A stretch of DNA of 64,000 nt from contig NZ_JAPFGD010000008.1 of NCBI RefSeq assembly GCF_027257175.1, forward strand, positions 1 through 64,000, written 5' to 3'. Under the pieces are notes generated by a model that saw nothing but the letters and a program-made list of their open reading frames with translations, had not been told where the DNA came from and made no database searches. Of the stretch, positions 52,772-61,963 are shown piece after piece. The translations under genes were made by a program, and so were the position numbers. Each line of letters starts with the position of its first letter. Positions within the stretch are counted from its first letter, which is position 1. The DNA is from Castellaniella sp. S9 (GTDB lineage Bacteria; Pseudomonadota; Gammaproteobacteria; Burkholderiales; Burkholderiaceae_B).

Positions 52772-55129
52772 ATGCCCGAAAGACGTTTGCAGCCCGTGCT
52801 CTCGGCGGCTTTGGCGGCGATGACCGTGCTGTTGGCCTCGTGCACCGATACCGACTCGGCCTCGGAACCCATGGCCGCGGCCAAGCCGAACATGCTCTTC
52901 ATCGTGATCGACGACTTGGGCGTGGACCAGATGACGTCCTATGGCTATGGCGGCAAGCTCCCGGCCCGCATGCCCAACCTCACCGCCATCGCCCGTGCCG
53001 GCGTGCAGTTCCGCAATGCCTGGGCCATGCCCGACTGCACCCCCACGCGGGCCACCTTCTTTACCGGACGCTATCCCTCCCAGACCAATATTCTGAATGC
53101 GGTGGTGTCGCTGGATCTTGCCAATTCCTCGACGGCGCCCTACGAGGTCACGCTGCCCAAGCTTCTGAAGACCCAGGGCTACACCAGCGCGCTGATCGGC
53201 AAGATGCATCTGACGGGCTCCGACCTGGGCGGCGCCTTCAACCTGCCCTATGGCTACGACAGCATGTGGAAGCTGGGCTGGGATTATTTTGATGGCTTCC
53301 TGGACGGTGCGCCCTACAACATCGATACCCGGGCGGGCCTGACGACCGCGGGGGCCGACGTCGACAGCGGCCCCTACAAGTGCGGTTTCGTCCCGACGAC
53401 CCACATCGACGGGGTCAATGGCGCCGATGCCGGCGCCTGCTACCTTGCCGACGGCAGTTGCTCGGAACTCGCCATCGGCGGCGAGATCGTCACGCCGGGC
53501 CGCAGTTGCCTGGAGCGTGGCGGCATCCTGGATCCACAGCAGACCTGCCAGGCGGCGGTGCCCGACTATATCGATTTCGACGCGCAGAACGGCTATTACA
53601 CCGGTCGATGGGTACAAAGCGGACCCAATGGGCAGGGCCGCGTCATTCCGGCGTCCGACCCGTCCTCGCGCGGCTATCGCAGCATCCTGGAAACCGAGCG
53701 CGCCCTGGCCTGGGCCCGTCAGCAGCCCTCGGACAAGCCCTGGATGCTGACGGTGGGCTACTCGGCCATTCACACGCCCCTGCAAGTGCCGCCCGTCTCG
53801 CTCATCGCCGAGGACACGCCGGGCCGTAACGACAATCTCGTGTGCTCGCCGCGGGCCGACTCGGAAAACACCCCGGCGCTGACGGCATTCACCGATGTGG
53901 TCGACAACCGCCTCATCACCAACCTGATGATCGAGGCCATGGACAAGAAGATCGGGGATCTGCTGGTTGGCTTGAACCTGGCCGCGTACAAGGACGATGG
54001 CACGCTCGATTATCATCCCGAGCGCACCAATACGGTCGTGGTCGTGATGGGCGACAACGGCACTTATGTGGACAGCGTCAAGCTGACCGAGCCGGGCCGG
54101 TTCGATCCCACGCGCGCGAAGGCCACCCCCTACCAGACCGGCGTCTGGGTGCCGCTGCTGGTGGCGGGGCCGATGGTCGCCTCGCCGGGGCGCGAGGTGC
54201 CGCACATGGTCGGCTCGGTAGACCTGTACCGCCTGTTCGCCGACATCGCGGGCGCGGATGTCGAAGCCGCCATTCCGGCCGACCGCCCACTGGATGCGCA
54301 GCCCATGCTGGCCTATCTGACCAATGCGGGCCAGGCAGGCATCCGCAGCAGCAATTTCACCGAGATGGGCACCAACCTCAGGGCGACGGGTTCCAGCGAA
54401 AACGAATCGCCCTGCGTCATCCCGGCGGCGAACAATGTCTGCACGACGCTGTTCCCGCAGAAAGGCGTGTGCCTGACCCAAGGGGGCATCTGGTATGGCG
54501 ACAACGACACCGCAGGGGAAACCGACGGTGTGCCCGAGGAAGGCTATCACAACTGCTGCCAGGTCCAAGCCTATCGCCTGGCCGATGGGGGTAAAACCAC
54601 CACCTTCCTGCCGGTCGCCACCAAGGCGGTCACCGACGGCACCTACAAGCTGGTGCGCCAGACCCGCAACGAGTGCGAGCCGGCCATGGGCAGCGCGGGC
54701 GATCCCACGGTCTACCGCTACAGCACGACCAGTTTCAGCATTCTGGACGAGTTCTACCGGATCGACGCCGCCAAGCCCAACCCCACGCTGGATAAAGAAA
54801 ACACCGAACTGGCCCCCATCGCGGCACCGCGGCTGGATGTCACTGCGTTGAACGGCGAGCAGCAGCAGGCGTATGCCAAGCTGGCGGCAGAAATGGACCA
54901 GCACGATGCGGTGGCCAGCTACAACCAGGCATACGACAGCGTCAATTGCCCGGGCGACGGCAACCGCGACCTAGTGGTGGATGCCAAGGACTTGGCCAAC
55001 TGGGAGGAGCTCAGCCGGATCAACGGCGGGCAATCAAGCTGGTACGACTTCAACCACGATGGCAAGACCGACGAGGCCGACCGCCTGATCATCCGGAACA
55101 ACATGGGCAGGACCTGCCAGGGCGCCTGA
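52772..55129 (+). CDS. Lipoprotein sulfatase with C-terminal dockerin-like module
   Basis: 785 residues. A lipoprotein signal (VLLASC, Cys24) precedes an alkaline-phosphatase-fold sulfatase: metal ligands in FIVIDDLGVDQ, the formylglycine site C89-T-P-T-R with TFFTGRYPS, IGKMHLTG, and VVVMGDNGTY for the second metal half. The core has inserts with many Cys. The last 60 residues hold two calcium-loop motifs, GDGNRDLVVDAKD and DFNHDGKTDEAD, spaced like the halves of a type I dockerin or a double F-hand. The enzyme should cleave a sulfate ester outside the cell. No maturase for the Cys is nearby. AAGGA precedes the ATG. Confidence 0.85.
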   Translation: MPERRLQPVLSAALAAMTVLLASCTDTDSASEPMAAAKPNMLFIVIDDLGVDQMTSYGYGGKLPARMPNLTAIARAGVQFRNAWAMPDCTPTRATFFTGRYPSQTNILNAVVSLDLANSSTAPYEVTLPKLLKTQGYTSALIGKMHLTGSDLGGAFNLPYGYDSMWKLGWDYFDGFLDGAPYNIDTRAGLTTAGADVDSGPYKCGFVPTTHIDGVNGADAGACYLADGSCSELAIGGEIVTPGRSCLERGGILDPQQTCQAAVPDYIDFDAQNGYYTGRWVQSGPNGQGRVIPASDPSSRGYRSILETERALAWARQQPSDKPWMLTVGYSAIHTPLQVPPVSLIAEDTPGRNDNLVCSPRADSENTPALTAFTDVVDNRLITNLMIEAMDKKIGDLLVGLNLAAYKDDGTLDYHPERTNTVVVVMGDNGTYVDSVKLTEPGRFDPTRAKATPYQTGVWVPLLVAGPMVASPGREVPHMVGSVDLYRLFADIAGADVEAAIPADRPLDAQPMLAYLTNAGQAGIRSSNFTEMGTNLRATGSSENESPCVIPAANNVCTTLFPQKGVCLTQGGIWYGDNDTAGETDGVPEEGYHNCCQVQAYRLADGGKTTTFLPVATKAVTDGTYKLVRQTRNECEPAMGSAGDPTVYRYSTTSFSILDEFYRIDAAKPNPTLDKENTELAPIAAPRLDVTALNGEQQQAYAKLAAEMDQHDAVASYNQAYDSVNCPGDGNRDLVVDAKDLANWEELSRINGGQSSWYDFNHDGKTDEADRLIIRNNMGRTCQGA

Positions 55130-55137
55130 ATGAACGC

Positions 55138-57147
55138 TCAGTCCATGGGCATCGACAGGGAGCCGCCGAGCTTGTGCATCCGCAGGGCGATGTGAAGCTC
55201 CAGCGTCTTGCTGCCGTTGCGCCAGTTGCCGAGCAATTGATCGATCGTCTCGAGCCGCTGGCGCAGCGTGTTGATGTGGATGCCCAGGACTTTGGCGGCC
55301 GGCTTGAAGCTTTGCCCCTCATCCAGGTAGGCCAGCAGCGTGTCGCACAAATTGGCGTTGCGGCGCCGGTCCTGGACGATGAGCTCGCCGATCGTGGCCT
55401 GGATGAACGCGTTGAGATCCTTGTCGCTGCGTTGTTCGAACAGCAGTGCATACATCGAGAACAAAGGTTCGGGAACCAGTTCGTTGCTGCGTTTCAGGAT
55501 CCGCAGCACATCGATGCAGCGCTTGAGCGAGCGGAAGCGCTGCGGCAGCATCTCGATCTGCCTCATCGTGTCCGAATAGACGCCGACGACGTTCAGGCGC
55601 GAGCTCCGGACCAGCTTGGACTGGACGGCGGCTTGCGTCTCGTCGGCATGCTGGGCCGCGTAAATGGCGACGATGAGGCCGTCGAGCGCCTCCATCAATA
55701 CTGAAATCGGCAGGCGCGGCCGCATGCGGCGCAGCGCATACTCCAGGTGGTTGCCTTCGACGTGAAGCACCATCATACGCAGGGGGGCGCCCAGATCCAG
55801 CCCCAGCGGTTCCGTCAGGGCCTGCAGCACGCTCAAGGGTTCTTGCTGCCAGGTCACCAGCGAGCGGATCGTGGCCATGCTGCGGCTGCTCAATGCGTGC
55901 TTGCTGCGCTCTTCCGAGAGCAGGGCCAGGCCGGCGACCAGCGCGCCGCGTTCGAACGTACGGACCTGGGTGTCGGAGATTGCGCCGCGCGACAGCATCA
56001 GCATGGCGCCCAGCAGGCGGTCCGCGCCGGTGATCGCGGCGACCTTGATGATCAGGTCCGGCATCGGCGTGACGGATTGCGATTCGCCGGACGAGCGGCT
56101 TTGCGCCACGGCCTTGTGCACGAGGTCCTGCACGTCCGTGGTTTGCAGCAGGTCGGCCAATCGCGGCGCGGGGGCGGCCTGCGGGGCGGATGCGTGATGG
56201 GTGAGCTGTTCGGCCTCGTTCAAGAGCGCGATTTCCCCGTCGAGCAGCGAGGCGACCATCTGGAGGATATTGGCGACCGTGCCTCCTCGCGCCGCGAGCT
56301 TGGTCATCTGCTCATGGGCCTCGTCGGCGTCGGCGATCTCCGCCGCCTGCCGATGCAGCAGCGCATTGGCTTCGCTGGCCTGCTGGAGGGCGACCTGGGT
56401 GTCCTGGAAAAGGCGGGCATTTTCGATGGCGATGGCCGCCTGCGCGGCCAATGTCGACAACATGGAGATTTCCCAGGGTTCGTGGCTGCGCGGCTGCCGG
56501 TCGCAGACGCAGAGGATGCCGATGCAATGATTGCCCACCATGAGCGGTGCGCCGAGCAGGGAGCAGACCCCTTCCTCGGTGATCGCCAGATCGATGCCGT
56601 TGTCATGCATGAACCCCTGGTCCTGCATGTAGTTGGTGCAGTGGTAGGGGGTCTTGTGCTTGAGGACGTGGCCGCAAATGCCGTGTTCCGGAGGAACGCG
56701 CACGTTCCTGAACCGATCGGATGTCGCGCCGTCCGTGGCGCGGATGTAGAAGTCGTTGCGGACGCGATCGTAGTGGGTCAGATAGCCGATGTCGGATGCA
56801 AAAATCTGCCGCGCGCGGCGCACGATCGCCTGCAGCACCAGTTCCAGGTCCCTGATGGCGGTGAGGTCCTGCGCCGTCTCGAGGACCGCCAGCAGCCCCT
56901 TTTCCCGCTGTAGCTGGATCGTCTGTTGCTTCTGGATGGAGAAGGCCGCCTGGAGGCTCCCGGCCAGCAATTCCCGCTGGCCGGGCTCCAGGGCCATGGC
57001 GTCGCCATGCTTCTGCAGCTGCTGCAATTCTTCGGCGCCCGCACCGTCGTGCAGCAAGCCGAGCAGGCTGGCCTGGAACCGGACGGCGTCCATGGCCGGG
57101 AGGGCGGGGGACGCGGGGGTGAGGGGTGTGGGCCGATCGCTGGTCAT
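55138..57147 (-). CDS. GAF-domain regulator with PucR/CdaR-type helix-turn-helix
   Basis: 669 residues. A GAF domain (about 95-255; GYLTHYDRVRNDFYIRATDG, CSLLGAPLMVGNHCIGILCV) is followed by a second, less clear sensing region and a C-terminal PucR-type DNA-binding part: RDRRRNANLCDTLLAYLDEGQSFKPAAKVLGIHINTLRQRLETI, residues about 595-640. Such proteins activate catabolic genes on binding a small ligand. It is divergent from the seven-gene transport and CoA operon, 165 bp apart, and is its likely regulator. It converges with the sulfatase gene at a gap of eight bases. Confidence 0.87.
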   Translation of the reverse strand: MTSDRPTPLTPASPALPAMDAVRFQASLLGLLHDGAGAEELQQLQKHGDAMALEPGQRELLAGSLQAAFSIQKQQTIQLQREKGLLAVLETAQDLTAIRDLELVLQAIVRRARQIFASDIGYLTHYDRVRNDFYIRATDGATSDRFRNVRVPPEHGICGHVLKHKTPYHCTNYMQDQGFMHDNGIDLAITEEGVCSLLGAPLMVGNHCIGILCVCDRQPRSHEPWEISMLSTLAAQAAIAIENARLFQDTQVALQQASEANALLHRQAAEIADADEAHEQMTKLAARGGTVANILQMVASLLDGEIALLNEAEQLTHHASAPQAAPAPRLADLLQTTDVQDLVHKAVAQSRSSGESQSVTPMPDLIIKVAAITGADRLLGAMLMLSRGAISDTQVRTFERGALVAGLALLSEERSKHALSSRSMATIRSLVTWQQEPLSVLQALTEPLGLDLGAPLRMMVLHVEGNHLEYALRRMRPRLPISVLMEALDGLIVAIYAAQHADETQAAVQSKLVRSSRLNVVGVYSDTMRQIEMLPQRFRSLKRCIDVLRILKRSNELVPEPLFSMYALLFEQRSDKDLNAFIQATIGELIVQDRRRNANLCDTLLAYLDEGQSFKPAAKVLGIHINTLRQRLETIDQLLGNWRNGSKTLELHIALRMHKLGGSLSMPMD

Positions 57148-57312
57148 GAGGGTACTGTCATATGACGGGTTCCTCCATATCGTAAACCCCGACGCGGCGA
57201 ATCAAATGTATAAAAAATATATAAAAGAAAAAATAAATAGATGAATCCTATATTGTTGCCCCAGTGCCTGGGGCGCATCATGTCGATGAATTTCCAATGA
57301 CAAGGAGACAAA

Positions 57313-58614
57313 ATGAAGACGCTGATACGTACCTTGGCCGCCGTGCTGGGCCTTTGCATGGCCGCCGGGCCGGCCCTGGCCCAGACCGACCGGCCCGCCG
57401 AGATCAAGCTCGGCATGAGTACCTTCATGACGGGTTCGGCCGCCGTCCTGGGGGCGCCCGCCAAAGTCGCCGCCGACATGTGGATCGAGGACTTCAATGC
57501 CCGCGGCGGCGTCGACGGCGTCAAGCTCAAACAAACCTGGATCGATGAGGGGCAAGGCGCCGATAAATTCCTGACGGAATATCGCCGGCTTGCGCAAGAG
57601 CCCGGCGAGAAGGTGATGGTTTCCGCCATCTCCAGCGGATATTGCGGGGCGCTGGCGCCCGTCGCCGAAGACCTCAAGGTCATCAATATTCTATGGGAGT
57701 GCTCTTCGGAGAAGGTGCTCGAGGGAAAGAACTACCGCTACGTGTTCAAGACGGACCCCAACGGCACGATGGAGATGGTGGCGGCGGTGCTGCATCTGCT
57801 GAAGGTCAAGCCGGATTTCAAGACCCTGGCGGTGGTCAACCAGGATTATGCCTGGGGTCGTGATTCCTGGGATCTGTTCCGCGACGCCTTGCTGGCGCTC
57901 AAGCCGGATGTGAAGATCGTTGCGGAGATGTTCCCGAAATTCGGCGCGCCCGATTTTTCCGCGGAAGTCACCCGCCTGCAGGCCTTGAAGCCGGACGTGG
58001 TGCTGTCGACCGCATGGGGCGGCGATCTGGACACTTTCCTGCGCCAGGCCTCGCAACGCGGCTTGCTGAAAACCGCGCAGTTCGTGCTGCCTCTGGCCGA
58101 CTCGTCTCTTGAACGCCTGGGCGATGCGGTGCCGCCCGGCGTCATCGTCGGTTTCGTCGGTGATGGCTATTTTGCCGATCCCGAGTTCGCGGATGACCCG
58201 AAAGTCAGGGATTTCGTCAAGAAGTTCAAGGACAAGACGGGCTTTTATCCGGATTTCGGGGTCTATCACATGGTCCAGGCGCTCGAGGCCATCACGCTGG
58301 CCTATGACAAAACGCTGAAGGCCAATGCGGGGGCGTGGCCGACGACCGACCAATTGGCGGCCACTTTCCGCACTTTGGAGTACCGGGGCCTGTCGCGGCC
58401 GATCCGGATGCGTGAAGACGGCCAGGCGATGCAGGGACAGCTCTATGGCGTCACGTTGAAGCATTCCGACTACCCGTTTCCGCAGGTGGGCGAGCTGATG
58501 TTCTATCCCGCCGAACTGGTATCGCCGCCCGTGGGCGGGATCTCGGCGGACTGGGTCAAGACGCTCAAGCCCGAGATCCTGCAAAGCCAGCGGATCCAGC
58601 GCGTGGGCAAATAG
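57313..58614 (+). CDS. ABC transporter substrate-binding protein, LivK-like
   Basis: 433 residues with a signal peptide (AAVLGLCMAAGPALA) and a type I periplasmic fold: IKLGMSTFMTGSAAVLGAPAK, VMVSAISSGYCGALAPVAEDLK, AVVNQDYAWGRDSWDLF. Family members bind branched-chain or aromatic acids and related carboxylates; several Trp and Tyr residues suggest a larger ligand, but this is inference. AAGGAG precedes the ATG. First gene of an operon whose last two genes are CoA enzymes. Confidence 0.88.
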   Translation: MKTLIRTLAAVLGLCMAAGPALAQTDRPAEIKLGMSTFMTGSAAVLGAPAKVAADMWIEDFNARGGVDGVKLKQTWIDEGQGADKFLTEYRRLAQEPGEKVMVSAISSGYCGALAPVAEDLKVINILWECSSEKVLEGKNYRYVFKTDPNGTMEMVAAVLHLLKVKPDFKTLAVVNQDYAWGRDSWDLFRDALLALKPDVKIVAEMFPKFGAPDFSAEVTRLQALKPDVVLSTAWGGDLDTFLRQASQRGLLKTAQFVLPLADSSLERLGDAVPPGVIVGFVGDGYFADPEFADDPKVRDFVKKFKDKTGFYPDFGVYHMVQALEAITLAYDKTLKANAGAWPTTDQLAATFRTLEYRGLSRPIRMREDGQAMQGQLYGVTLKHSDYPFPQVGELMFYPAELVSPPVGGISADWVKTLKPEILQSQRIQRVGK

Positions 58615-58637
58615 CCGACTCTCTCGGAACGCCGGAC

Positions 58638-59543
58638 ATGAATCTCGATCTATTGCTGCTGGCCGCGGTCGACGGGCTGTCGTATGCAAGCCTGCTGTTC
58701 ATGATCGCGCTGGGACTGACGCTGATTTGCGGCGTGTTCGGCGTCATCAATGTCGCCCATGGCAGCTTCTATGCGTTCGGCGGCTATAGCGCGGCCACCG
58801 TGCTGGCCTGGCTGATGCCCGACGATGCCTCGGTGCCGCTGCTGGTGTGCGCGTTGCTGTGCACGGCAATACTGGTGGGCGGCGCGCTGGGCGCGCTGCT
58901 CGAACGGGGCATCATGCGGCGTTTCCAGGATCGCGACCCGGTCTTGCAGTTGCTGGTCACCTTTGCGGTTTTCATGATCCTCGAGAATCTGCAGCGCATG
59001 ATCTGGGGCAGCACGCCCGTCAATGCGGGCGGGCTGGTCGGCCGCATGGGGACGATCGAGCTGCTGGGCGTGACTTTCATGAAGTACCAGCTGCTGCTGG
59101 TGCCGGGCATCGCGCTGGCGTCGTTTTTCGGGCTGCAGTGCCTGCTGCGGTATTCCATCACGGGCCGAAAACTGCTCGCCGTCATCCATCATCGCGAAGT
59201 CGCCACCGCGCTGGGTATCGATGCGGCGCGCATGGGCTTGATGACCTTTGCGCTGGGCGGTGCTCTGGGCGCGGTCGGCGGCGCGCTGTCCGTCCCCATG
59301 ACGACATTCGTGCCGGGGGTGGCCGCCGACATGGTGGTCACGTCCTTTGCCGTCATCGCCACCGCGGGCCTGGGCCAGATCACCGGCGCGCTGGTCGCAT
59401 CCATCCTGATCGGGCAGGCCCGGGCGCTGGCGGTCTACACCCTGCCGGAGCTCGAGGTGGTCATGCCTTATCTCATGATGGTTCTCGTCCTGCTGATCCG
59501 TCCCAGCGGCTTGTTCTCGGTTGCCGAGGCCAGGAGGATCTGA
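58638..59543 (+). CDS. livH: Liv-type ABC permease LivH
   Basis: 301 residues with the LivH signature LTLICGVFGVINVAHGSFYAFGGYSAA and a C-terminal VTSFAVIATAGLGQITGALVAS. It forms half of the inner-membrane channel. Spacing to the binding-protein gene is 23 bp; its stop overlaps the next start as TGATG. It differs strongly from the other LivH copy in this window (at 23572), so the two transporters are not recent duplicates. Confidence 0.92.
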   Translation: MNLDLLLLAAVDGLSYASLLFMIALGLTLICGVFGVINVAHGSFYAFGGYSAATVLAWLMPDDASVPLLVCALLCTAILVGGALGALLERGIMRRFQDRDPVLQLLVTFAVFMILENLQRMIWGSTPVNAGGLVGRMGTIELLGVTFMKYQLLLVPGIALASFFGLQCLLRYSITGRKLLAVIHHREVATALGIDAARMGLMTFALGGALGAVGGALSVPMTTFVPGVAADMVVTSFAVIATAGLGQITGALVASILIGQARALAVYTLPELEVVMPYLMMVLVLLIRPSGLFSVAEARRI

Positions 59544-60502
59544 TGCGGCATCCGGCGTTCTCCGTGGGCATCGGCTGCGCATCCGCGGCCCTGTTGGCGA
59601 TGGCATGGATCTGGCCATGGACGCGCATGCCCGTCATCACGTTCCTGTGTTACGGCATGGCGGCGCTCGGCCTGTCGGTGCTGATGCGGGCGGGGCAGGT
59701 TTCTTTCGGCCATGCCATGTACGCCTTGATTGCCGGGTACGGCGCGGCATTTACCGTCAGGACATTTCCGGGCACCGATGCGCTGATCGCCCTGGCAGCC
59801 GGCGTAGCGAGCGCCGTGATCGTCGGCGTGGTGGTGGCGGCTTTTGTGTCCCGCTATCGGGGAATATTCTTCGGCATGCTCAACCTGGGCATTTCGATGG
59901 TGTTCTATTCCCTGGCCGGGAAACTCTACACATGGACCGGCGGAACGGACGGCTTGCGGTTCGAGCGGCCGCCCCTGCTGGGCATGGCGCTGGATCGCGG
60001 CGAGTTCGAGTGGGGCATGACGCTGCTGGCGCTCTTGTTGGCCTTGCTGTTGGGTTGGGTCGTGCAGCGCTACTTCAGGTCCTCGGCGGGACAGATCGCG
60101 ATCGCGATACGCGTCAACGAGACCCGGCTCGAATACATCGGCCTTTCGGCCCGTGCGGCGATGATCGAAGCCTATGTGATCTCGTCCGCGCTGGTGGGTA
60201 TCGGCGGTGCGCTGCTCGCGCTGGCCCAGGGGCTGATGACGCCTGAAGGCGGCTATTGGCTGCGTTCAGGCGAGTATGTGTTCATCGCCATCCTGGGAGG
60301 CGCGGGCCACGCCATCGGCGCGTTCCTCGGCGCGGCGGTATTCGAGCTGATCCTGCTGGTGGGCGCGGCGTACTTCACCGCGATCTGGCAAATGGTGCTG
60401 GGCGTCACCTTGCTGATCGTGATTTTCTTTGCCCCTTCGGGGCTGGTCGGGCGGTTTCGTCAATTCCGTCCGGGCAGGGCGGCCGAGGATCAAGAATCAT
60501 GA
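59543..60502 (+). CDS. livM: Liv-type ABC permease LivM
   Basis: 319 residues with LSVLMRAGQVSFGHAMYALIAGYGAAF, IRVNETRLEYIGLSARAAM (coupling helix region facing the ATPase) and EYVFIAILGGAGHAIGAFLGA. Unlike the first transporter here, this LivM is a stand-alone protein. GGAGG is upstream of the ATG and overlaps the livH end. It shares ATGA with the ATPase gene. Confidence 0.92.
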   Translation: MRHPAFSVGIGCASAALLAMAWIWPWTRMPVITFLCYGMAALGLSVLMRAGQVSFGHAMYALIAGYGAAFTVRTFPGTDALIALAAGVASAVIVGVVVAAFVSRYRGIFFGMLNLGISMVFYSLAGKLYTWTGGTDGLRFERPPLLGMALDRGEFEWGMTLLALLLALLLGWVVQRYFRSSAGQIAIAIRVNETRLEYIGLSARAAMIEAYVISSALVGIGGALLALAQGLMTPEGGYWLRSGEYVFIAILGGAGHAIGAFLGAAVFELILLVGAAYFTAIWQMVLGVTLLIVIFFAPSGLVGRFRQFRPGRAAEDQES

Positions 60503-61257
60503 ACGCCACATCGGGCGAACCGCTGCTGCAAACCTCGGGGCTGACCTTGAGTTTCGGCGCAATCAATGCCGCCGACGGCATCGACTTCATCTTGCGCCAG
60601 GGCGAGCACCTGGCCGTGATTGGCGCCAATGGCGCGGGCAAGACCACATTCATCAATATCTGCACGGGCTACATCAAGCCCACCGCCGGCTGCGTGATGT
60701 TCGCCGGGCAGGACATCACCCGCAAAGGCCCCAGGCAGATCGCCCGGCTGGGGGTCGGGCGCTCCTTCCAGCTGCCGCAGCTGTTTCTCGAGCACACCGT
60801 GCAGGAATGCCTGCAACTGGCGTCGGTGGCGCGCAGCCGCCGAATCTCCCGCTGGATCCCGCTGGCGCGAAACGCCGATGGCCATGCGGTGGCCGACATG
60901 CTGGAACTGGTGGACCTGACGTCCTACCGGGACGAGCCGGCGGCGGTCCTGCCCGAGGGCCACCGCAAGCTGCTGGACGTGGCCATCGCCCTGATGCTGG
61001 AGCCCCGGCTCATGATCATGGACGAACCGACCAGCGGGGTGGCCTCCGAGGACAAGCACGCGGTGATGCAAACCATCATGGCCGCGCTGAGGCAGCGCCA
61101 GGTGACCAGCTGGTTCGTCGAGCACGATGTCGACATCGTATTGGCGTACGCCACGCGTGTCGCGGCATGGATCGACGGGCGGGTGGCCGCGGACGGCGAG
61201 CCGCAGGCCGTTTTCAACGATCCGGTCGTTCGTCGCGAAGTCCTGGGAGAGCGCTGA
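60499..61257 (+). CDS. livG: Liv-type ABC ATPase LivG (variant signature motif)
   Basis: 252 residues. Walker A GANGAGKTT, Q-loop FQLPQLF, Walker B LMIMDEPTSG and switch His in VEHDVDIV are intact. The ABC signature reads LPEGHRKLLDVA where the consensus is LSxGxxxxLxIA; a P-E-G form occurs in one Liv ATPase subgroup, so I take the protein as functional. It couples ATP hydrolysis to the LivHM channel. Confidence 0.9.
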   Translation: MNATSGEPLLQTSGLTLSFGAINAADGIDFILRQGEHLAVIGANGAGKTTFINICTGYIKPTAGCVMFAGQDITRKGPRQIARLGVGRSFQLPQLFLEHTVQECLQLASVARSRRISRWIPLARNADGHAVADMLELVDLTSYRDEPAAVLPEGHRKLLDVAIALMLEPRLMIMDEPTSGVASEDKHAVMQTIMAALRQRQVTSWFVEHDVDIVLAYATRVAAWIDGRVAADGEPQAVFNDPVVRREVLGER

Positions 61258-61258
61258 G

Positions 61259-61963
61259 GTGGGCTTGCATATCGAATCCATGCGCGTGGCCCTGGGTGGC
61301 AACGTGGTGCTGCGCGATGTCAGCATCAGCCTGCCGCAGGGCGATACGGTCGCGGTCGTCGGGTGCAACGGCGCGGGCAAGACGACCCTGCTGCGAAGCA
61401 TCATGGGATTGGTGAAACCGGTGTCGGGCCGTCTGCTGCTCGATGGCCGGAACATCGGCGAGGAACCCGCCTATTTGCGGGCGGCCGCGGGGTTCGGCTA
61501 TGCACCGGAGGACAGGGTCATTTTCCCCGCCCTGACCGTTGCCCAGAACATTGCCCTGCCTTGCGACGTGCAGGGCGTATCCAGGCGCGAGATTGCGCGG
61601 CGGGCGGAGGCGGTGCTTGCCGCGATGCCGCAGCTCAAGCCCATGTTGCAGCGCTCGGGGGCCGCGTTGTCGGGCGGGCAGGGCAAGATGGTCGCACTGG
61701 CTCGGGCGCTGATGGTGGGGACCCGCTACGTCTTGCTGGACGAGCCATTCCAGGGCCTGGCGCCCGTATTGGCGCGGCAGTATGGCGATGCGCTCAGGGC
61801 CTTGCGCGAGTCTCACCCGCAGCTTTGCGTGGTGATCACCGAGTCCAATGCGTCCTTGTTGGACGGCGTGCAAAGTCTGACGCTGTTTATCGAACGCGGC
61901 TATGTCACGGCGGATCGCGCGAGCGCCGGGCATCGCCGGGAAATATCGGGAGAAGGTGAATGA
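61259..61963 (+). CDS. livF: Liv-type ABC ATPase LivF
   Basis: 234 residues from a GTG at 61259, one base after the livG stop; an ATG at 61280 (MRVALGGNVV) is a possible alternative. Walker A GCNGAGKTT, signature ALSGGQGKMVALARAL, Walker B YVLLDEPFQGL. The usual switch His position reads VVITESNASLLDG, the LivF-like deviation. It forms the second ATPase of the transporter. The stop overlaps the CoA transferase start as ATGA. Confidence 0.88.
   Translation: MGLHIESMRVALGGNVVLRDVSISLPQGDTVAVVGCNGAGKTTLLRSIMGLVKPVSGRLLLDGRNIGEEPAYLRAAAGFGYAPEDRVIFPALTVAQNIALPCDVQGVSRREIARRAEAVLAAMPQLKPMLQRSGAALSGGQGKMVALARALMVGTRYVLLDEPFQGLAPVLARQYGDALRALRESHPQLCVVITESNASLLDGVQSLTLFIERGYVTADRASAGHRREISGEGE

Noticed and set aside
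60943-60980. Inactivation of the second LivG through its LPEGH signature
   Set aside because: All other ATPase motifs are intact, and a P-E-G variant signature is known to me from Liv-type ATPases, so loss of function is not supported.
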